Source: Globicatella sulfidifaciens DSM 15739
GTDB taxonomy: Bacteria > Bacillota > Bacilli > Lactobacillales > Aerococcaceae
Direction of reading: 5' to 3'
Assembly (NCBI RefSeq): GCF_900167405.1
Contig: NZ_FUWO01000007.1
Coordinates: 1-64,000 of the forward strand
DNA length: 64,000 nt
Under the pieces are notes generated by a model. That model had not been told where the DNA came from and did not search any database. It was given only the letters and a program-made list of their open reading frames with translations. This document shows, piece by piece, positions 8,586 to 18,366 of this stretch (position 1 is its first letter; every line of letters starts with the position of its first letter). The translations under genes were made by a program, and so were the position numbers.

Positions 8586-11216
8586 ATGAAAAAAGAAATG
8601 TCAACCAAATATAATCCGCAAGCGGTAGAAGCGGGAAAATATCAACAATGGGTTGAATCAGGTGTCTTTAAACCTTCTGAAGACCCGAATGCGGAACCCT
8701 ATTCAATTGTCATCCCACCACCAAATGTCACTGGTAAATTACACTTAGGTCATGCTTGGGATGTAACGTTACAAGATATGATTATCCGACAAAAAAGAAT
8801 GCAAGGCTATGATACTTTATGGTTACCAGGTATGGACCATGCTGGTATTGCGACTCAAGCTAAAGTAGAAGAAAAATTAGCTAAAGAGGGGATTAGTCGT
8901 CATGATTTAGGTCGTGAAAAGTTCATCCAACAAGTATGGGACTGGAAAGAAGAATATGCTAAAACCATCCGTCAACAATGGGGTAAAATGGGCGTTTCTG
9001 TTGATTACTCTCGTGAACGTTTTACTTTGGATGAAGGTCTTAATAAAGCTGTCAATCGTGTCTTTGTTGAGTTATACAAAAAAGGCTTAATTTATCGTGG
9101 TGAGTATATTATTAACTGGGACCCGAAAGCGATGACTGCTTTGTCAGATATTGAAGTCATTCATAAAGACATTGAAGGAGCATTTTATCATATTAATTAT
9201 CCGGTTGTGGGTAGTGATGAAGTATTAGAAATTGCGACAACACGTCCAGAAACTATGCTCGGTGATACGGCAGTCGTTGTTCATCCTGAAGATGAGCGTT
9301 ATCAACATCTAATAGGTAAGACCGTGATGTTACCATTAATGAATCGTGAAATTCCAATTATCGCCGATGATTATGTCGATGTAGAATTTGGAACGGGAGC
9401 GATGAAAGTAACACCCGCTCATGATCCAAATGACTTTGAATTAGGCAATCGTCATAACTTGCAACGTCTAAATGTAATGAACTTAGATGGTTCAATGAAT
9501 GAAAATGCGGGTCAATATGCTGGAATGGACCGCTTTGTTGCACGTAAACAAATCATTAAAGACCTTGAAGAATTAGGATTAATGGTTAAAATTGTAAGCC
9601 ATCCACATAGTGTCGGACACTCTGAACGTAGTGGAGCGGTTGTGGAACCAATATTATCGACGCAATGGTTTGTTAAAATGAAGCCATTAGCTGAAAGAAC
9701 CATTCAAAATCAATCTGAAGAGGATGCGGTGTCATTCTTCCCACCACGCTTTAACCAAACATTCTTAACTTGGATGGAAAATGTTCACGACTGGGTTATC
9801 TCTCGTCAATTATGGTGGGGACATCAAATTCCTGCTTGGTATCATAAAGAAACCGGCGAAGTTTATGTTGGAGAGGTTGCACCTGAAGATGAAGAGAACT
9901 GGGAACGTGATAAAGACGTCTTAGATACTTGGTTTTCTAGTGCTTTATGGCCATTTTCTACCATGGGTTGGCCTGAAGAATCAGCCGATTTTAACCGTTA
10001 TTTCCCAACTAGCACATTGGTAACCGGATATGACATTATCTTTTTCTGGGTGAGCCGGATGATTTTCCAATCATTAGAGTTTACTGGTCGCCGACCATTT
10101 AATAATGTCTTATTACACGGTTTGATTCGTGATAGCGAAGGGCGTAAAATGTCTAAATCACTTGGTAATGGGATTGATCCAATGGACGTCATTGATGAAT
10201 TTGGAGTCGATGCTTTACGTTGGTTCTTAGCCAATGGTTCGGCTCCGGGACAAGATGTTCGTTATAGTGAAGAAAAATTAGCAGCGGCTTGGAACTTTAT
10301 TAATAAGATTTGGAATGCGAGTCGTTTTGCTTTGATGAATGTTGGCGAGATGACCATTGAAGATATTAACATTGGTGAAGATTTAACATTGGCAGACCGT
10401 TGGATTATGGCACGTTTACAAAATGTGATTGAAGATGTGACGCGTCTTTTTGATAAATTTGAATTCGGAGAAGCAGGTCGAGTACTTTATCATTTTATTT
10501 GGGATGATTTTTGTGACTGGTATATTGAAATGACGAAAGAACAGTTACAAGATGATTCACGTGATAATACTACTACCAAATCGATTTTAGTCCATGTTTT
10601 AGATAATATTTTAAAATTATCTCACCCAATTATGCCATTCGTTACAGAGGAAATATGGCAACAAATCGCCCCAGCAGGTGAATCAATTGTGGTGGCTAAG
10701 TATCCAATAGTGGATGAAAACTATCGTGATGCTCAATCAGAAAAAGCAATGGAACAAGTTATGGAGATTATCCGCGCAGTGCGCATGATTCGCAATGAAA
10801 TGAATACGCCATTATCTAAGAAAGTGGACCTATTCATCAAAGCGAATGATGAAGCGACAATGGATTTATTAACAGCCAATAAAGCTTATATTGAACGCTT
10901 CTGTAATCCTGATGCATTAGAAATTGCCTTAGCTCCGAACGCACCAGAAGAAGTGGTGTCTCAAACATTACCATTTGCACAAATTTTAATGCCGCTAGCA
11001 GGCTTAATTAAAATCGAAGATGAAATCAAACGCTTAGAACAAGAAGTAGTGAAACTTGAAAAAGAAGTGGATCGCGTTGTTAAAAAATTAAGTAATCAAG
11101 GTTTCGTAGCCAAAGCCCCAGCAGCAGTAGTGGAAGCTGAACGTGCAAAACAAGTTGATTATGAACAACAATTAGCAGCAGTCCAAGAAAGAATCGCGCA
11201 TCTTCGCCAATTATAG
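8586..11216 (+). CDS. valS: valyl-tRNA synthetase
   Basis: This class I synthetase charges tRNA-Val and edits threonine errors. It has 876 residues, the usual size. The HIGH-type motif sits in [16 protein letters not shown] (about 42-57). The editing domain follows ([17 protein letters not shown], about 218-234), then KMSKS in [14 protein letters not shown] (about 520-533). The anticodon-binding domain and the C-terminal coiled-coil arm (about 810-876) complete it. The ATG at 8586 was preferred over ATGs at 8561 and 8565 because AAAGGAAG stands 6 nt before it. Expression is under T-box control. A strong terminator follows at 11412. Confidence 0.97.
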   Translation: MKKEMSTKYNPQAVEAGKYQQWVESGVFKPSEDPNAEPYSIVIPPPNVTGKLHLGHAWDVTLQDMIIRQKRMQGYDTLWLPGMDHAGIATQAKVEEKLAKEGISRHDLGREKFIQQVWDWKEEYAKTIRQQWGKMGVSVDYSRERFTLDEGLNKAVNRVFVELYKKGLIYRGEYIINWDPKAMTALSDIEVIHKDIEGAFYHINYPVVGSDEVLEIATTRPETMLGDTAVVVHPEDERYQHLIGKTVMLPLMNREIPIIADDYVDVEFGTGAMKVTPAHDPNDFELGNRHNLQRLNVMNLDGSMNENAGQYAGMDRFVARKQIIKDLEELGLMVKIVSHPHSVGHSERSGAVVEPILSTQWFVKMKPLAERTIQNQSEEDAVSFFPPRFNQTFLTWMENVHDWVISRQLWWGHQIPAWYHKETGEVYVGEVAPEDEENWERDKDVLDTWFSSALWPFSTMGWPEESADFNRYFPTSTLVTGYDIIFFWVSRMIFQSLEFTGRRPFNNVLLHGLIRDSEGRKMSKSLGNGIDPMDVIDEFGVDALRWFLANGSAPGQDVRYSEEKLAAAWNFINKIWNASRFALMNVGEMTIEDINIGEDLTLADRWIMARLQNVIEDVTRLFDKFEFGEAGRVLYHFIWDDFCDWYIEMTKEQLQDDSRDNTTTKSILVHVLDNILKLSHPIMPFVTEEIWQQIAPAGESIVVAKYPIVDENYRDAQSEKAMEQVMEIIRAVRMIRNEMNTPLSKKVDLFIKANDEATMDLLTANKAYIERFCNPDALEIALAPNAPEEVVSQTLPFAQILMPLAGLIKIEDEIKRLEQEVVKLEKEVDRVVKKLSNQGFVAKAPAAVVEAERAKQVDYEQQLAAVQERIAHLRQL

Positions 11217-11261
11217 ACTAGGCATCATTCAATCAAGTTGATAATCGATAATCAAAAGTAC

Positions 11262-11383
11262 AATGGTTGAGTGCCCTCAAACCGCGTCTTAAAGACTTGT
11301 TTGAGACCCACTCTCAACTTCTACGAAGAAGAACAGATGAAGCGAAAATTTATGGATTTTCTAGTTCTGGTTCACTCCTAAAA
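11262..11383. repeat. intergenic repeat family copy
   Basis: Contains GGTTGAGTGCCCTCAAACCGCGTCTTAAAGAC, then ACAGATGAAGCGAAAAT...ATTTTCTAGTTCTGGTTCACTCC. This is the same order of blocks as in the copies at 42.6 and 49.2 kb. Confidence 0.7.
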
Positions 11384-11411
11384 CCGTTTGTTAAACTGTA
11401 TCAATACTTTT

Positions 11412-11454
11412 AATAGTATGTTGTATTTTTATGGATACGACATACTATTTTTTA
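11412..11454. terminator. strong terminator after valS
   Basis: AATAGTATGTTGTAT pairs with ATACGACATACTATT with a single mismatch and an 8-nt loop, followed by a run of T. Confidence 0.8.
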
Positions 11455-11610
11455 TGCCTTAATACAATGGTTTTTTTCACAAAGTTTGATTAAGCGTTAA
11501 ATGGTATAAAACCTTGATATTAAAGCCTTACACTGGTTATTATAGCAAAATATAAAATTATTTTATGCTATTTTGGAATTATTCTTATTTACCTTAAAAC
11601 GCACATACTT

Positions 11611-11620
11611 GTGGTATAAT
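11611..11620 (+). promoter_or_regulatory. extended -10 promoter of the binding-protein gene
   Basis: TGG-TATAAT (hexamer 11615-11620) predicts a start near 11627, so the message begins 19 nt before the ATG at 11646. This rules out translation from any start codon further upstream. Confidence 0.65.
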
Positions 11621-11645
11621 GTGTTCATTATACAAGGAGAATATT

Positions 11646-12559
11646 ATGAAAATATTGTCAACTTATTCTTAGGATTAGTAAGTTTATTAGCAGGTAAGGT
11701 AGAAGTTCAAGCGACAGATGTGAAAGTTACTGATAGTTTAGGAACTGAATTGGTCTTTGAGCAGACACCTGAACGGGTAGTCATGTTAGGATATTCAGAA
11801 TACGATACTTTGAAAGCTTTAGGTCTAGAGGAATTAGTCGTGGGTGCACCTAAAAAGAACGTTCCCGCATATTTAGGTGCATTACCCGAAAAAATCACCG
11901 ATATCGGTTCTTTAAAAGAGCCAAATTTAGAAACTATTGCCGAATTAGCACCGGATTTAATTATTGCAACGGGGAGAACAGCAGCTTTAGCAGAAGAGTT
12001 GAAACAAATTGCGCCTGTATTTGTCAATCGTTTAGATAATGTTAATTTTTGGGAATCCTTTAAATCCACAAACTTAAATTTAGCAACCATTTTTAATCAA
12101 ACTGAAAAAGCTGAAGCGGTGATAACGAGTCTTGAAGAAAAAGTCGAACAAGTTAAACAGACGGTTGCCGATCAAAATCAAACAACTTTAGTGTTAATGT
12201 TAAATGAAGGGAATCTCTCTGCCTTTTCAGCTAATTCTCGCTTTGCTTTAATTTACCAAATATTTGGTTTTAAAGCTGTAGATGATAGTATTGAAGATGG
12301 GACTCATGGCCAAGAAGTGAGTTATGAAGGTATTTTAAGCTTAAATCCTGAACGTATTTTTTACTTGGATCGTACGGCAGCTATTGGCGGTGATAAAACT
12401 AAAAATGCTGACTTCCTTACAAATGAATTAATCGCGCAAACAACAGCCAGTCAAAATGATGCGATTAATGCTTTAACGAGTGATTTATGGTACTTAACTG
12501 GCGGAGGGTTAGAATCATTATCACTGCAAATAGATGAAATTGAAGCCTTCATTCAATAG
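11646..12559 (+). CDS. siderophore-type ABC substrate-binding protein, frameshifted at its start
   Basis: The mature part is a FecB/TroA-fold binding protein (ERVVMLGYSEYDTLKALGLE, then EPNLETIAELAPDLIIATG), the class that captures iron-siderophore complexes outside the cell. The ATG at 11646 has AAGGAGA before it, but it reads only eight codons (MKILSTYS) to a TAG. The reading frame of the mature protein needs one more A in the AAAA run after that ATG. With five A the product would begin MKNIVNLFLGLVSLLAG, a normal signal peptide. A lipobox cysteine is missing (LLAG followed by Lys), though VEVQA could be a signal peptidase I site. No permease or ATPase genes are adjacent. It is a likely recent pseudogene, a slippage-switched gene or a sequencing error. 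Confidence 0.7.
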
Positions 12560-12654
12560 TATCGTTTCAACTTTGATACGCAATTCAATATAAAGGAAAA
12601 TATTTAAAGACAAATAGATTTTTTGAATTGAAAGATAGGTTAAGAAGTGAAAAG

Positions 12655-12838
12655 TTAAATTTTTGCTTCTTGCCTGTTTTCTGTGTTTGGGGAGTGGGCA
12701 AGAAGTAGAAAATCAGTTGATTTTCGCTTCGTCTGTCCACCCCCGCACAGTTTGAGGCCACTCAAACACTGAGATTTGAATTAAGTAGATATGCCTGAAC
12801 AGAATTTAAAAAGTTTTTTGCCCAGCCTCGTTTATTTT
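12655..12838. repeat. intergenic repeat family copy, inverted orientation
   Basis: Starts with GGAGTGGGCAAGAAGTAGAAA and the palindrome AAAATCAGTTGATTTTC. It continues through CTTCGTCTGTCCACCCCCGCACAG and ends near TTTTTTGCCCAGCCTCG. Relative to the copy at 3.4 kb it is reversed. Confidence 0.7.
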
Positions 12839-13463
12839 AATGTTCATTTGGTAGTCTAATTTTAGCTATAAAATTCTCGAAATATTGATTCGATTTCTGT
12901 TTGTAAATGTCGAAATGAATAAAGTAGCAAAACCTTTATCATTTATAACTATTTGGTCATTCGAAATCTACTTTATCGACTTTTTAAATCATTATTGAAG
13001 TAATCTTTACCAAGATATGGCATAATATGATTAGGATTTGATTATATCGGCCAGTTATGTAAAAAATAGCTCAAATAACAGATGCTTCAGTAAAAACTAA
13101 ATTGCTGATTGTTAATATAGCCTTATGATGGCGTAACTTAATGAATCAGGTTAAACACTTCTTGAAATTGGCAAGTGAATGATCAGGTGCATTTTTAATA
13201 TTGAAATGTTAAGTTGACAATTTTAAATATAATAGGTGAATTTTAAAACTAAATCAATCACTTTTAATGTATGCTGATTTATCACTACTTTTGCTAACTG
13301 AGTCAGCGATAGTCATCATGACAAAAGAATGAGTGAGTAAGCAGATAGAAGATTAGGACTTTTTGAGGCATCATTGGCGCGGTTTTATGTGGCATTTTGA
13401 TGATTTAGTCACAAGATAATGAGATAATCAACAATAATAGAATCAATAGATGGAGTGAAGTGA
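12839..13463. other. 625-bp intergenic region without recognisable genes
   Basis: AT-rich sequence. An imperfect inverted repeat (GTCGA..TAAAGTAG near 12907 and CTACTTTATCGAC near 12968) is visible. No reading frame of credible length or composition was found. Confidence 0.4.
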
Positions 13464-14837
13464 ATGCAAGAAAGAAATAGACGTTTAGGAACGGCACCGA
13501 TTGGACAATTGTTAGTACAATTTTCAATTCCAGCAATTATCGGGATGGTCGTGAATGCTTTGTATAATATTATCGATCGAATTTTTATTGGTAATGCTCC
13601 TGACTTGGGAGCTAATGGGTTAGCAGGAATTACTATCGGTTTTCCTATTATGATATTACAATTATCAATCGGCTTACTTTTTGGGGTTGGAGGCGCTACT
13701 TTATTTTCGATACGATTAGGTGAACGCAATGAAAAAGGGGCAACCCAAGCATTAAATACCGCTTTTGTATTGTTAATCTCATCAGGAGCATTATTTATGA
13801 TGATTGGTACGATGTTTTTAGAGCCATTATTAGTATTATTTGGTGCCAGTGAGACCGTTTTACCTTATTCAGCAGCCTATATGCGCGTTATTTATTTTGG
13901 ATCTATTTTTCAAATTTTAGGATTAGGGATGAATAATTTTTTACGTGCTGATGGACAGCCGAAATTAGCAATGATGACGATGTTTTTTGGAGCAGGTACA
14001 AACATTATCTTAGACCCTATTTTTATTTTTGGTTTGAAGATGGGTATGGCTGGTGCTGCCTGGGCAACGATTATTTCTCAGTTTATTTCCATGAGTTGGA
14101 CCTTATTTTATTTTATGAATCCTAAAAATACTCATCATATTCGTTTAAACCAATTGAAGTGGAATTGGCAAGATGTCTTGAATATTATGGTATTAGGAAT
14201 GCCAAACTTTTTAACTAATATTGGGAGTTCGATTCTTAATTTAACCCTTAATAAAACATTATTGATATATGGAGGAGATATTGCTGTTTCCGGAATGGGT
14301 ATCGTCAACAGTATTACAACTTTCTTGGTGATGCCAGTGATTGGGATTAATCAAGGGGTGCAACCGATTGTTAGTTTTAACTTCGGTGCCAAACAATACT
14401 CGCGTATCATTACTGCTGAAAAATTAGCCATAATGGCCGCTACTGTGATTACGACAGGCGGATGGATTCTGACTCGCTTATTCCCAGAGCTTATTATTGG
14501 TTTGTTTAATAAGAGTCCTGAATTAATGGCTTTTACTAAACCAGCATTACACGCGTGGTTATTATGTTTACCGGTAGTTGGATTTCAAATATTGGGAGCC
14601 AATTTCTTCCAAGCGATTGGTAGTTCAAAAAAAGCGATGTTCTTAACATTGACCAGACAATTGATTTTCTTAATTCCTGCAATTATCATCTTTTCTCAAT
14701 TATGGGGATTACAAGGGATTGTGTATGCTGCACCTTTTGCAGATGTGTTAGCTTTTATTATTACGGCTTATACTTTTTATAATGGTATTCAATATTTAAA
14801 GCATCGACCAAATAGTAAATTTGAGGAGGTTCTATAA
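13464..14837 (+). CDS. MATE family efflux transporter
   Basis: This 457-residue membrane protein has the twelve hydrophobic segments of the MATE family, which exports drugs or metabolites in exchange for Na+ or H+. It starts RRLGTAPIGQLLVQFSIPAI, the usual N-terminal MATE pattern. Near residues 27-46 it has MVVNALYNIIDRIFIGNAPD. A second, homologous half begins at about 235. GAGTGAAGTGA precedes the ATG. It overlaps the next gene by one base (TAATG), so the two are translationally coupled. The substrate cannot be predicted. Confidence 0.9.
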   Translation: MQERNRRLGTAPIGQLLVQFSIPAIIGMVVNALYNIIDRIFIGNAPDLGANGLAGITIGFPIMILQLSIGLLFGVGGATLFSIRLGERNEKGATQALNTAFVLLISSGALFMMIGTMFLEPLLVLFGASETVLPYSAAYMRVIYFGSIFQILGLGMNNFLRADGQPKLAMMTMFFGAGTNIILDPIFIFGLKMGMAGAAWATIISQFISMSWTLFYFMNPKNTHHIRLNQLKWNWQDVLNIMVLGMPNFLTNIGSSILNLTLNKTLLIYGGDIAVSGMGIVNSITTFLVMPVIGINQGVQPIVSFNFGAKQYSRIITAEKLAIMAATVITTGGWILTRLFPELIIGLFNKSPELMAFTKPALHAWLLCLPVVGFQILGANFFQAIGSSKKAMFLTLTRQLIFLIPAIIIFSQLWGLQGIVYAAPFADVLAFIITAYTFYNGIQYLKHRPNSKFEEVL

Positions 14838-15538
14838 TGGAAATAATAGCGATTAATGCATTAACCGATAATTATATATGGGTGATCAAAGAAGCTAATG
14901 GGGCGATTGTCGTTGATCCTGGAGAGGCTCAACCGGTGCTTGATTTTTTAACAGAGCATCAATTACCTTTAACTGCGGTACTCATTACCCATCATCATGA
15001 CGATCATACAGGTGGGGTGAAAGAGTTGTTATCAAACTATCCTGACGCACCTGTCTATGGGCCAGTTGAAGTAGAAGGAATGACTTATATAGTCGCTGAT
15101 GGTCAGCAGTTTGAAATCAATCAACATCAATTTAAAGTTAAAAAAACAGCTGGTCACACGGCAGAACACATTAGCTTTTTAATGGATGATCAACACCTAT
15201 TTTGTGGTGATGCTTTATTTTCGGCAGGTTGTGGACGAGTCTTCACTCAAGATTATCAAGCGCAATATGATGCACTAAAATATTTTGAATCATTAGCTGA
15301 TGAAGTCAAAGTCTATGCTGGTCATGAATATACCTTGACTAATTTAAAATTTGCTAATAGCATGGAACCCGATAATTTAGTTTTACAATCAGCTTTACAA
15401 TTGGTTGAGCAATTGCGGTCGGATAACCTTAAGACCTTACCTTCTACCATTGGTTTAGAGCGAGATATCAATTTATTGATGATGGCGCCTAATTTAGAAA
15501 GTTTTATCGAATTAAGAAAGGCAAGAGATAACTTTTAA
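14837..15538 (+). CDS. hydroxyacylglutathione hydrolase-like metallo-hydrolase (glyoxalase II family)
   Basis: The 233-residue metallo-beta-lactamase-fold enzyme has the binuclear metal motif THHHDDHTGG (about 51-60), further ligands in GHTAEHISF (about 107-115) and the FCGDALF strand (about 124-130). The C-terminal part resembles GloB with AGHEYTLTNLKFA (about 166-178). GloB hydrolyses S-lactoylglutathione to D-lactate. Whether this organism uses glutathione or another thiol is unknown. It is the second gene of a pair with the MATE exporter, with GGAGG just before its start. Confidence 0.85.
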   Translation: MEIIAINALTDNYIWVIKEANGAIVVDPGEAQPVLDFLTEHQLPLTAVLITHHHDDHTGGVKELLSNYPDAPVYGPVEVEGMTYIVADGQQFEINQHQFKVKKTAGHTAEHISFLMDDQHLFCGDALFSAGCGRVFTQDYQAQYDALKYFESLADEVKVYAGHEYTLTNLKFANSMEPDNLVLQSALQLVEQLRSDNLKTLPSTIGLERDINLLMMAPNLESFIELRKARDNF

Positions 15539-15576
15539 AGGCGATATTATTTTTTAGCAAAAATGAGGTGATAAAT

Positions 15577-16065
15577 ATGGATTTAAAAATGTTTAAGTGG
15601 CTCGTTAAAGAGCCAGTGATACCGACGATTATTGAAATTGAAGGGCGATTATTTCCTAAAAATGCCATCCAGACCTTACCACTTTATTATCTGGCATTTG
15701 AACAAGATAATCTTGAATTGTATCAAATGAACTCGTTCTTTCAAAAAAAGAATTCTGAGCCACTCCTTTGCTTGAGGTATGATCAAATCGATTCATTTGA
15801 ACTCGGTATCTCCCAAAAAATGGAAATTGTCTATTCTTCACCTAGTGAAAATACGTATTTAGCTGTTCAAATAGTGTTAAAAGATCAACAAAGCTTAATC
15901 TTTGAATGTGAAGATGTCAGTGTTGCAGCTCAACTTCCACCGTTCTTAGAGCAACAACATATCTCTTTAATAGACCCATTAGGCATAGTATTTTATTTTC
16001 AGCAAAATGAAAGTTATCATGAGACAGTAAGTAAATTACTTGATACACTCAATGAAAATAGGTAA
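15577..16065 (+). CDS. hypothetical protein
   Basis: This cytoplasmic-looking protein of 162 residues has no signal peptide or membrane segment. It appears rich in beta strands (PTIIEIEGRLFPKNAIQTLP, YLAVQIVLKDQQSLIFECED). I do not recognise a family. The ATG at 15577 lies 6 nt after GAGGTG. A GTG at 15568 in the same frame overlaps that Shine-Dalgarno sequence and is less likely. It follows the hydrolase gene after 38 nt and is closed by a terminator, so it is probably the last gene of the MATE operon. Confidence 0.7.
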   Translation: MDLKMFKWLVKEPVIPTIIEIEGRLFPKNAIQTLPLYYLAFEQDNLELYQMNSFFQKKNSEPLLCLRYDQIDSFELGISQKMEIVYSSPSENTYLAVQIVLKDQQSLIFECEDVSVAAQLPPFLEQQHISLIDPLGIVFYFQQNESYHETVSKLLDTLNENR

Positions 16066-16124
16066 CAATTTTCAAAATTGCGTCTCATACATTTAAAATA
16101 TTTCATCAACTCATTTATTGTAGT

Positions 16125-16172
16125 GAATCATTATTAAAACAGCTTTAGTTTGAAAATAATGATTCTTTTTTT
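16125..16172 (+). terminator. rho-independent terminator
   Basis: GAATCATTATT (16125-16135) pairs with AATAATGATTC (16155-16165), followed by a run of seven T. Confidence 0.85.
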
Positions 16173-16220
16173 ACGCTTATATCAGAGAAAACAATGAAAA
16201 TAGAAAAGGCCATAAACAGA

Positions 16221-16250
16221 TTGTAAACGCTATCAGAAATGTGGTATAAT
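16221..16250 (+). promoter_or_regulatory. glycogen operon promoter P1 overlapped by a cre box
   Basis: TTGTAA (16221-16226) and an extended -10 TGG-TATAAT (16245-16250) are 18 nt apart. TTGTAAACGCTATCA (16221-16235) matches the CcpA cre consensus WTGNAANCGNWNNCW at every position and covers the -35. CcpA bound here would block RNA polymerase. Confidence 0.75.
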
Positions 16251-16332
16251 AAGTTATCATCAAATTTTGTAAGTTGGTGAATCCATTATGTAAAAAACAC
16301 GTAAAACATTATATTTTCATGAGAAAAAAAGC

Positions 16333-16369
16333 AACTTTCGTTTACATGGTCATAATTTAATATTATAAT
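16333..16369 (+). promoter_or_regulatory. glycogen operon promoter P2 with a cre-like box
   Basis: TTTACA (16341-16346) and TATAAT (16364-16369) have ideal 17-nt spacing. The minus-strand sequence ATGTAAACGAAAGTT (16347-16333) matches the cre consensus with one mismatch and again covers the -35 region. Confidence 0.65.
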
Positions 16370-16427
16370 GAAAATATAGTTTTATTTAAGGGGGATGATT
16401 TAAATCGACACTACATTAATTGATAAC

Positions 16428-18308
16428 ATGACCGATCATGTTTATTTTTTTAATAACGGCGTTCATCGAGATGCTTATAAATTTTTAGGTAGTAAAAAAA
16501 CAGTGGTTAACGACCAAACAGGCTATTTATTTTCAGTCTGGGCACCTAATGCTTATAATGTCTTTCTCACTGGGGATTTTAACCATTGGGATCGAACGCA
16601 AATGGAACGCTTAGAAGGCGGTGTTTGGAGTGTTTTCGTAGCGAATGCTACTCCAGGGCAGTGTTACAAATATGGTATTGATCACGGGAATGGCTATATT
16701 GAATATAAGATGGATCCTTTTGGCTATCGCTTTGAAATTGCACCGAAAGATGCCACTATTATTGAAGATTTGCCAGATTTTAATTGGACTGACGGTCAAT
16801 GGATGTCTCGTCGGGAACGTGTGAATAAATTTGAACAACCCTTAAATATTTATGAAGTTCATGCAACGAGTTGGAAACAACATCCGGACGGTCGCTATTA
16901 TACTTTAACTGAGTTAGCTGATAGTTTAATCCCTTATGTAAAAGAGATGGGATATACTCATATCGAATTAATGCCGATTATGGATCATCCACTGGAAGCT
17001 TCTTGGGGTTATCAAATTACAGGATATTATGGTCTTTCTGGACGGATGGGGCGTTTCAGTGAATTAAAATATTTTGTTAATTTAGCACACGAAAATGGGA
17101 TTGGTGTATTTTTAGACTGGGTTCCGGGTCATTTCTGTCGCAATGCCTATGCTTTAGCTTATTTTGATGGGACGCCGACTTTTGAATACCAAGATGTTAA
17201 TCGAGCAACCAATGTTGGCTGGGGGACTTTAAATTTTGATTTAGGCAAAACACAAGTTCATAGTTTTCTTATTTCGAATGCTATGTTTTGGCTAAAAGAA
17301 TTTCATATTGATGGTATCAGAGTGGACGCCGTTTCGAATATGATATTTCTTGATTTTGACCAAGGTCCTTGGACACCAAATATTTATGGTGGTAATGAGA
17401 ACCTTGAAGGGATTGGCTTTTTAAGAAAACTAAATCAAACAGTTCATGAAGAATTTCCAGGCGTTTATATGATGGCTGAGGAAAGTTCTAATCGTGAACA
17501 TATTACAGGGTCATTGGAAATACCAGATAGTTTAGGTTTTGATTATAAGTGGAATATGGGGTGGATGAACGATACCTTGCGTTTCTTCGAATTACCACCA
17601 TACGAACGACCTAAAAATTTACAGTTAATTACTTTTGTTTTTATGTATCAATATAAAGAACGCTATATTTTGCCTTATTCACATGATGAAGTCGTTCATG
17701 GAAAACATTCACTATTAGGAAAAATTCATGGTACTCGTTACGAACAATTTTCAACCTTAAGATTAATGCAAGGCTATATGGCAGCTCAACCTGGGAAAGT
17801 CTTAAACTTCATGGGGAATGAATTAGGACAATATCTCGAATGGCGCTATTATTCTGAATTAGAATGGATTGATTTAACGAGAGAATATAATAGTGAGTAT
17901 CAGCAATTCGTTAAAGATGTGAATCATTTTGTCCTTGAACATAAAGCAATGCATCAATTAGATCATGAAGAAGCCGGATTAAGAGTATTAGAAGCTGACA
18001 CTTATGACGATGGGTATTTAACGCTCATCCGACAAGGAAAACAACCACGTGATTTTGTAATTGTTGCTTGTAATTTTGAAAATAAATGGCAAAATAACAC
18101 GCCGATTGGGGTGCCTTATAAGGGACAATATCAAGTAGCATTAGATTCGGATGAAGCTAAATATGGCGGTCAAAGAACCGAAGAACATCCGATTTATAAA
18201 ACCAAAGAGGGACCACAAAATGGTGAACCTTTCATGATTGAACTCGATTTGCCACCGTTATCAGTCATTTATTTACAACCGAAAAGAGTCTATGGCGTGA
18301 ATAAATAA
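16428..18308 (+). CDS. glgB: 1,4-alpha-glucan branching enzyme
   Basis: GlgB transfers short alpha-1,4 chains to alpha-1,6 positions in glycogen. The N-terminal CBM48 fold (about 20-110) holds FSVWAPNAYNVFLTGDFNHW. The GH13 barrel carries HFCRNAY, the nucleophile in GIRVDAVSNM (about 293-302), AEESS (about 347) and SHDEVVHGK (about 422-430). The length of 626 residues from the first ATG is normal. That ATG has no Shine-Dalgarno sequence. The only good one, AAGGGGG at 16388-16394, instead stands 9 nt before an in-frame ATC (16404), which would add eight residues. It is the first gene of glgBCDA. Confidence 0.95.
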   Translation: MTDHVYFFNNGVHRDAYKFLGSKKTVVNDQTGYLFSVWAPNAYNVFLTGDFNHWDRTQMERLEGGVWSVFVANATPGQCYKYGIDHGNGYIEYKMDPFGYRFEIAPKDATIIEDLPDFNWTDGQWMSRRERVNKFEQPLNIYEVHATSWKQHPDGRYYTLTELADSLIPYVKEMGYTHIELMPIMDHPLEASWGYQITGYYGLSGRMGRFSELKYFVNLAHENGIGVFLDWVPGHFCRNAYALAYFDGTPTFEYQDVNRATNVGWGTLNFDLGKTQVHSFLISNAMFWLKEFHIDGIRVDAVSNMIFLDFDQGPWTPNIYGGNENLEGIGFLRKLNQTVHEEFPGVYMMAEESSNREHITGSLEIPDSLGFDYKWNMGWMNDTLRFFELPPYERPKNLQLITFVFMYQYKERYILPYSHDEVVHGKHSLLGKIHGTRYEQFSTLRLMQGYMAAQPGKVLNFMGNELGQYLEWRYYSELEWIDLTREYNSEYQQFVKDVNHFVLEHKAMHQLDHEEAGLRVLEADTYDDGYLTLIRQGKQPRDFVIVACNFENKWQNNTPIGVPYKGQYQVALDSDEAKYGGQRTEEHPIYKTKEGPQNGEPFMIELDLPPLSVIYLQPKRVYGVNK

Positions 18309-18319
18309 GGAAGGAGCAA

Positions 18320-18356
18320 GATTACAGAATATGTAAGGCGCCTTTACATAGTAATC
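18320..18356 (+). promoter_or_regulatory. hairpin between Shine-Dalgarno and start of glgC
   Basis: GATTAC (18320-18325) pairs with GTAATC (18351-18356), and TATGTAA (18330-18336) with TTACATA (18344-18350), around GGCGCCT. The strong Shine-Dalgarno sequence AAGGAAGGAG ends at 18316 just before it. The glgC ATG is 10 nt after it, and a stop codon directly precedes that ATG in frame. Folding would bring the two together. Confidence 0.55.
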
Positions 18357-18366
18357 AGTGATTTGA

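Noticed and set aside
11573-11645. TTG at 11573 as the start of the siderophore-type binding protein
   Set aside because: It lies upstream of the promoter -10 box at 11615-11620, has no Shine-Dalgarno sequence, and would put an odd 25-residue extension before the signal peptide.
13214-13233. TTGACA followed by TATAAT as a promoter for the MATE gene
   Set aside because: The spacing is only 8 nt, far too short for a sigma-A promoter, and the gene starts 230 bp later.
16395-16403. ATG ATT TAA as a leader peptide of the glycogen operon
   Set aside because: It has only two codons and no spacing from the Shine-Dalgarno sequence, so it is unlikely to be translated usefully.
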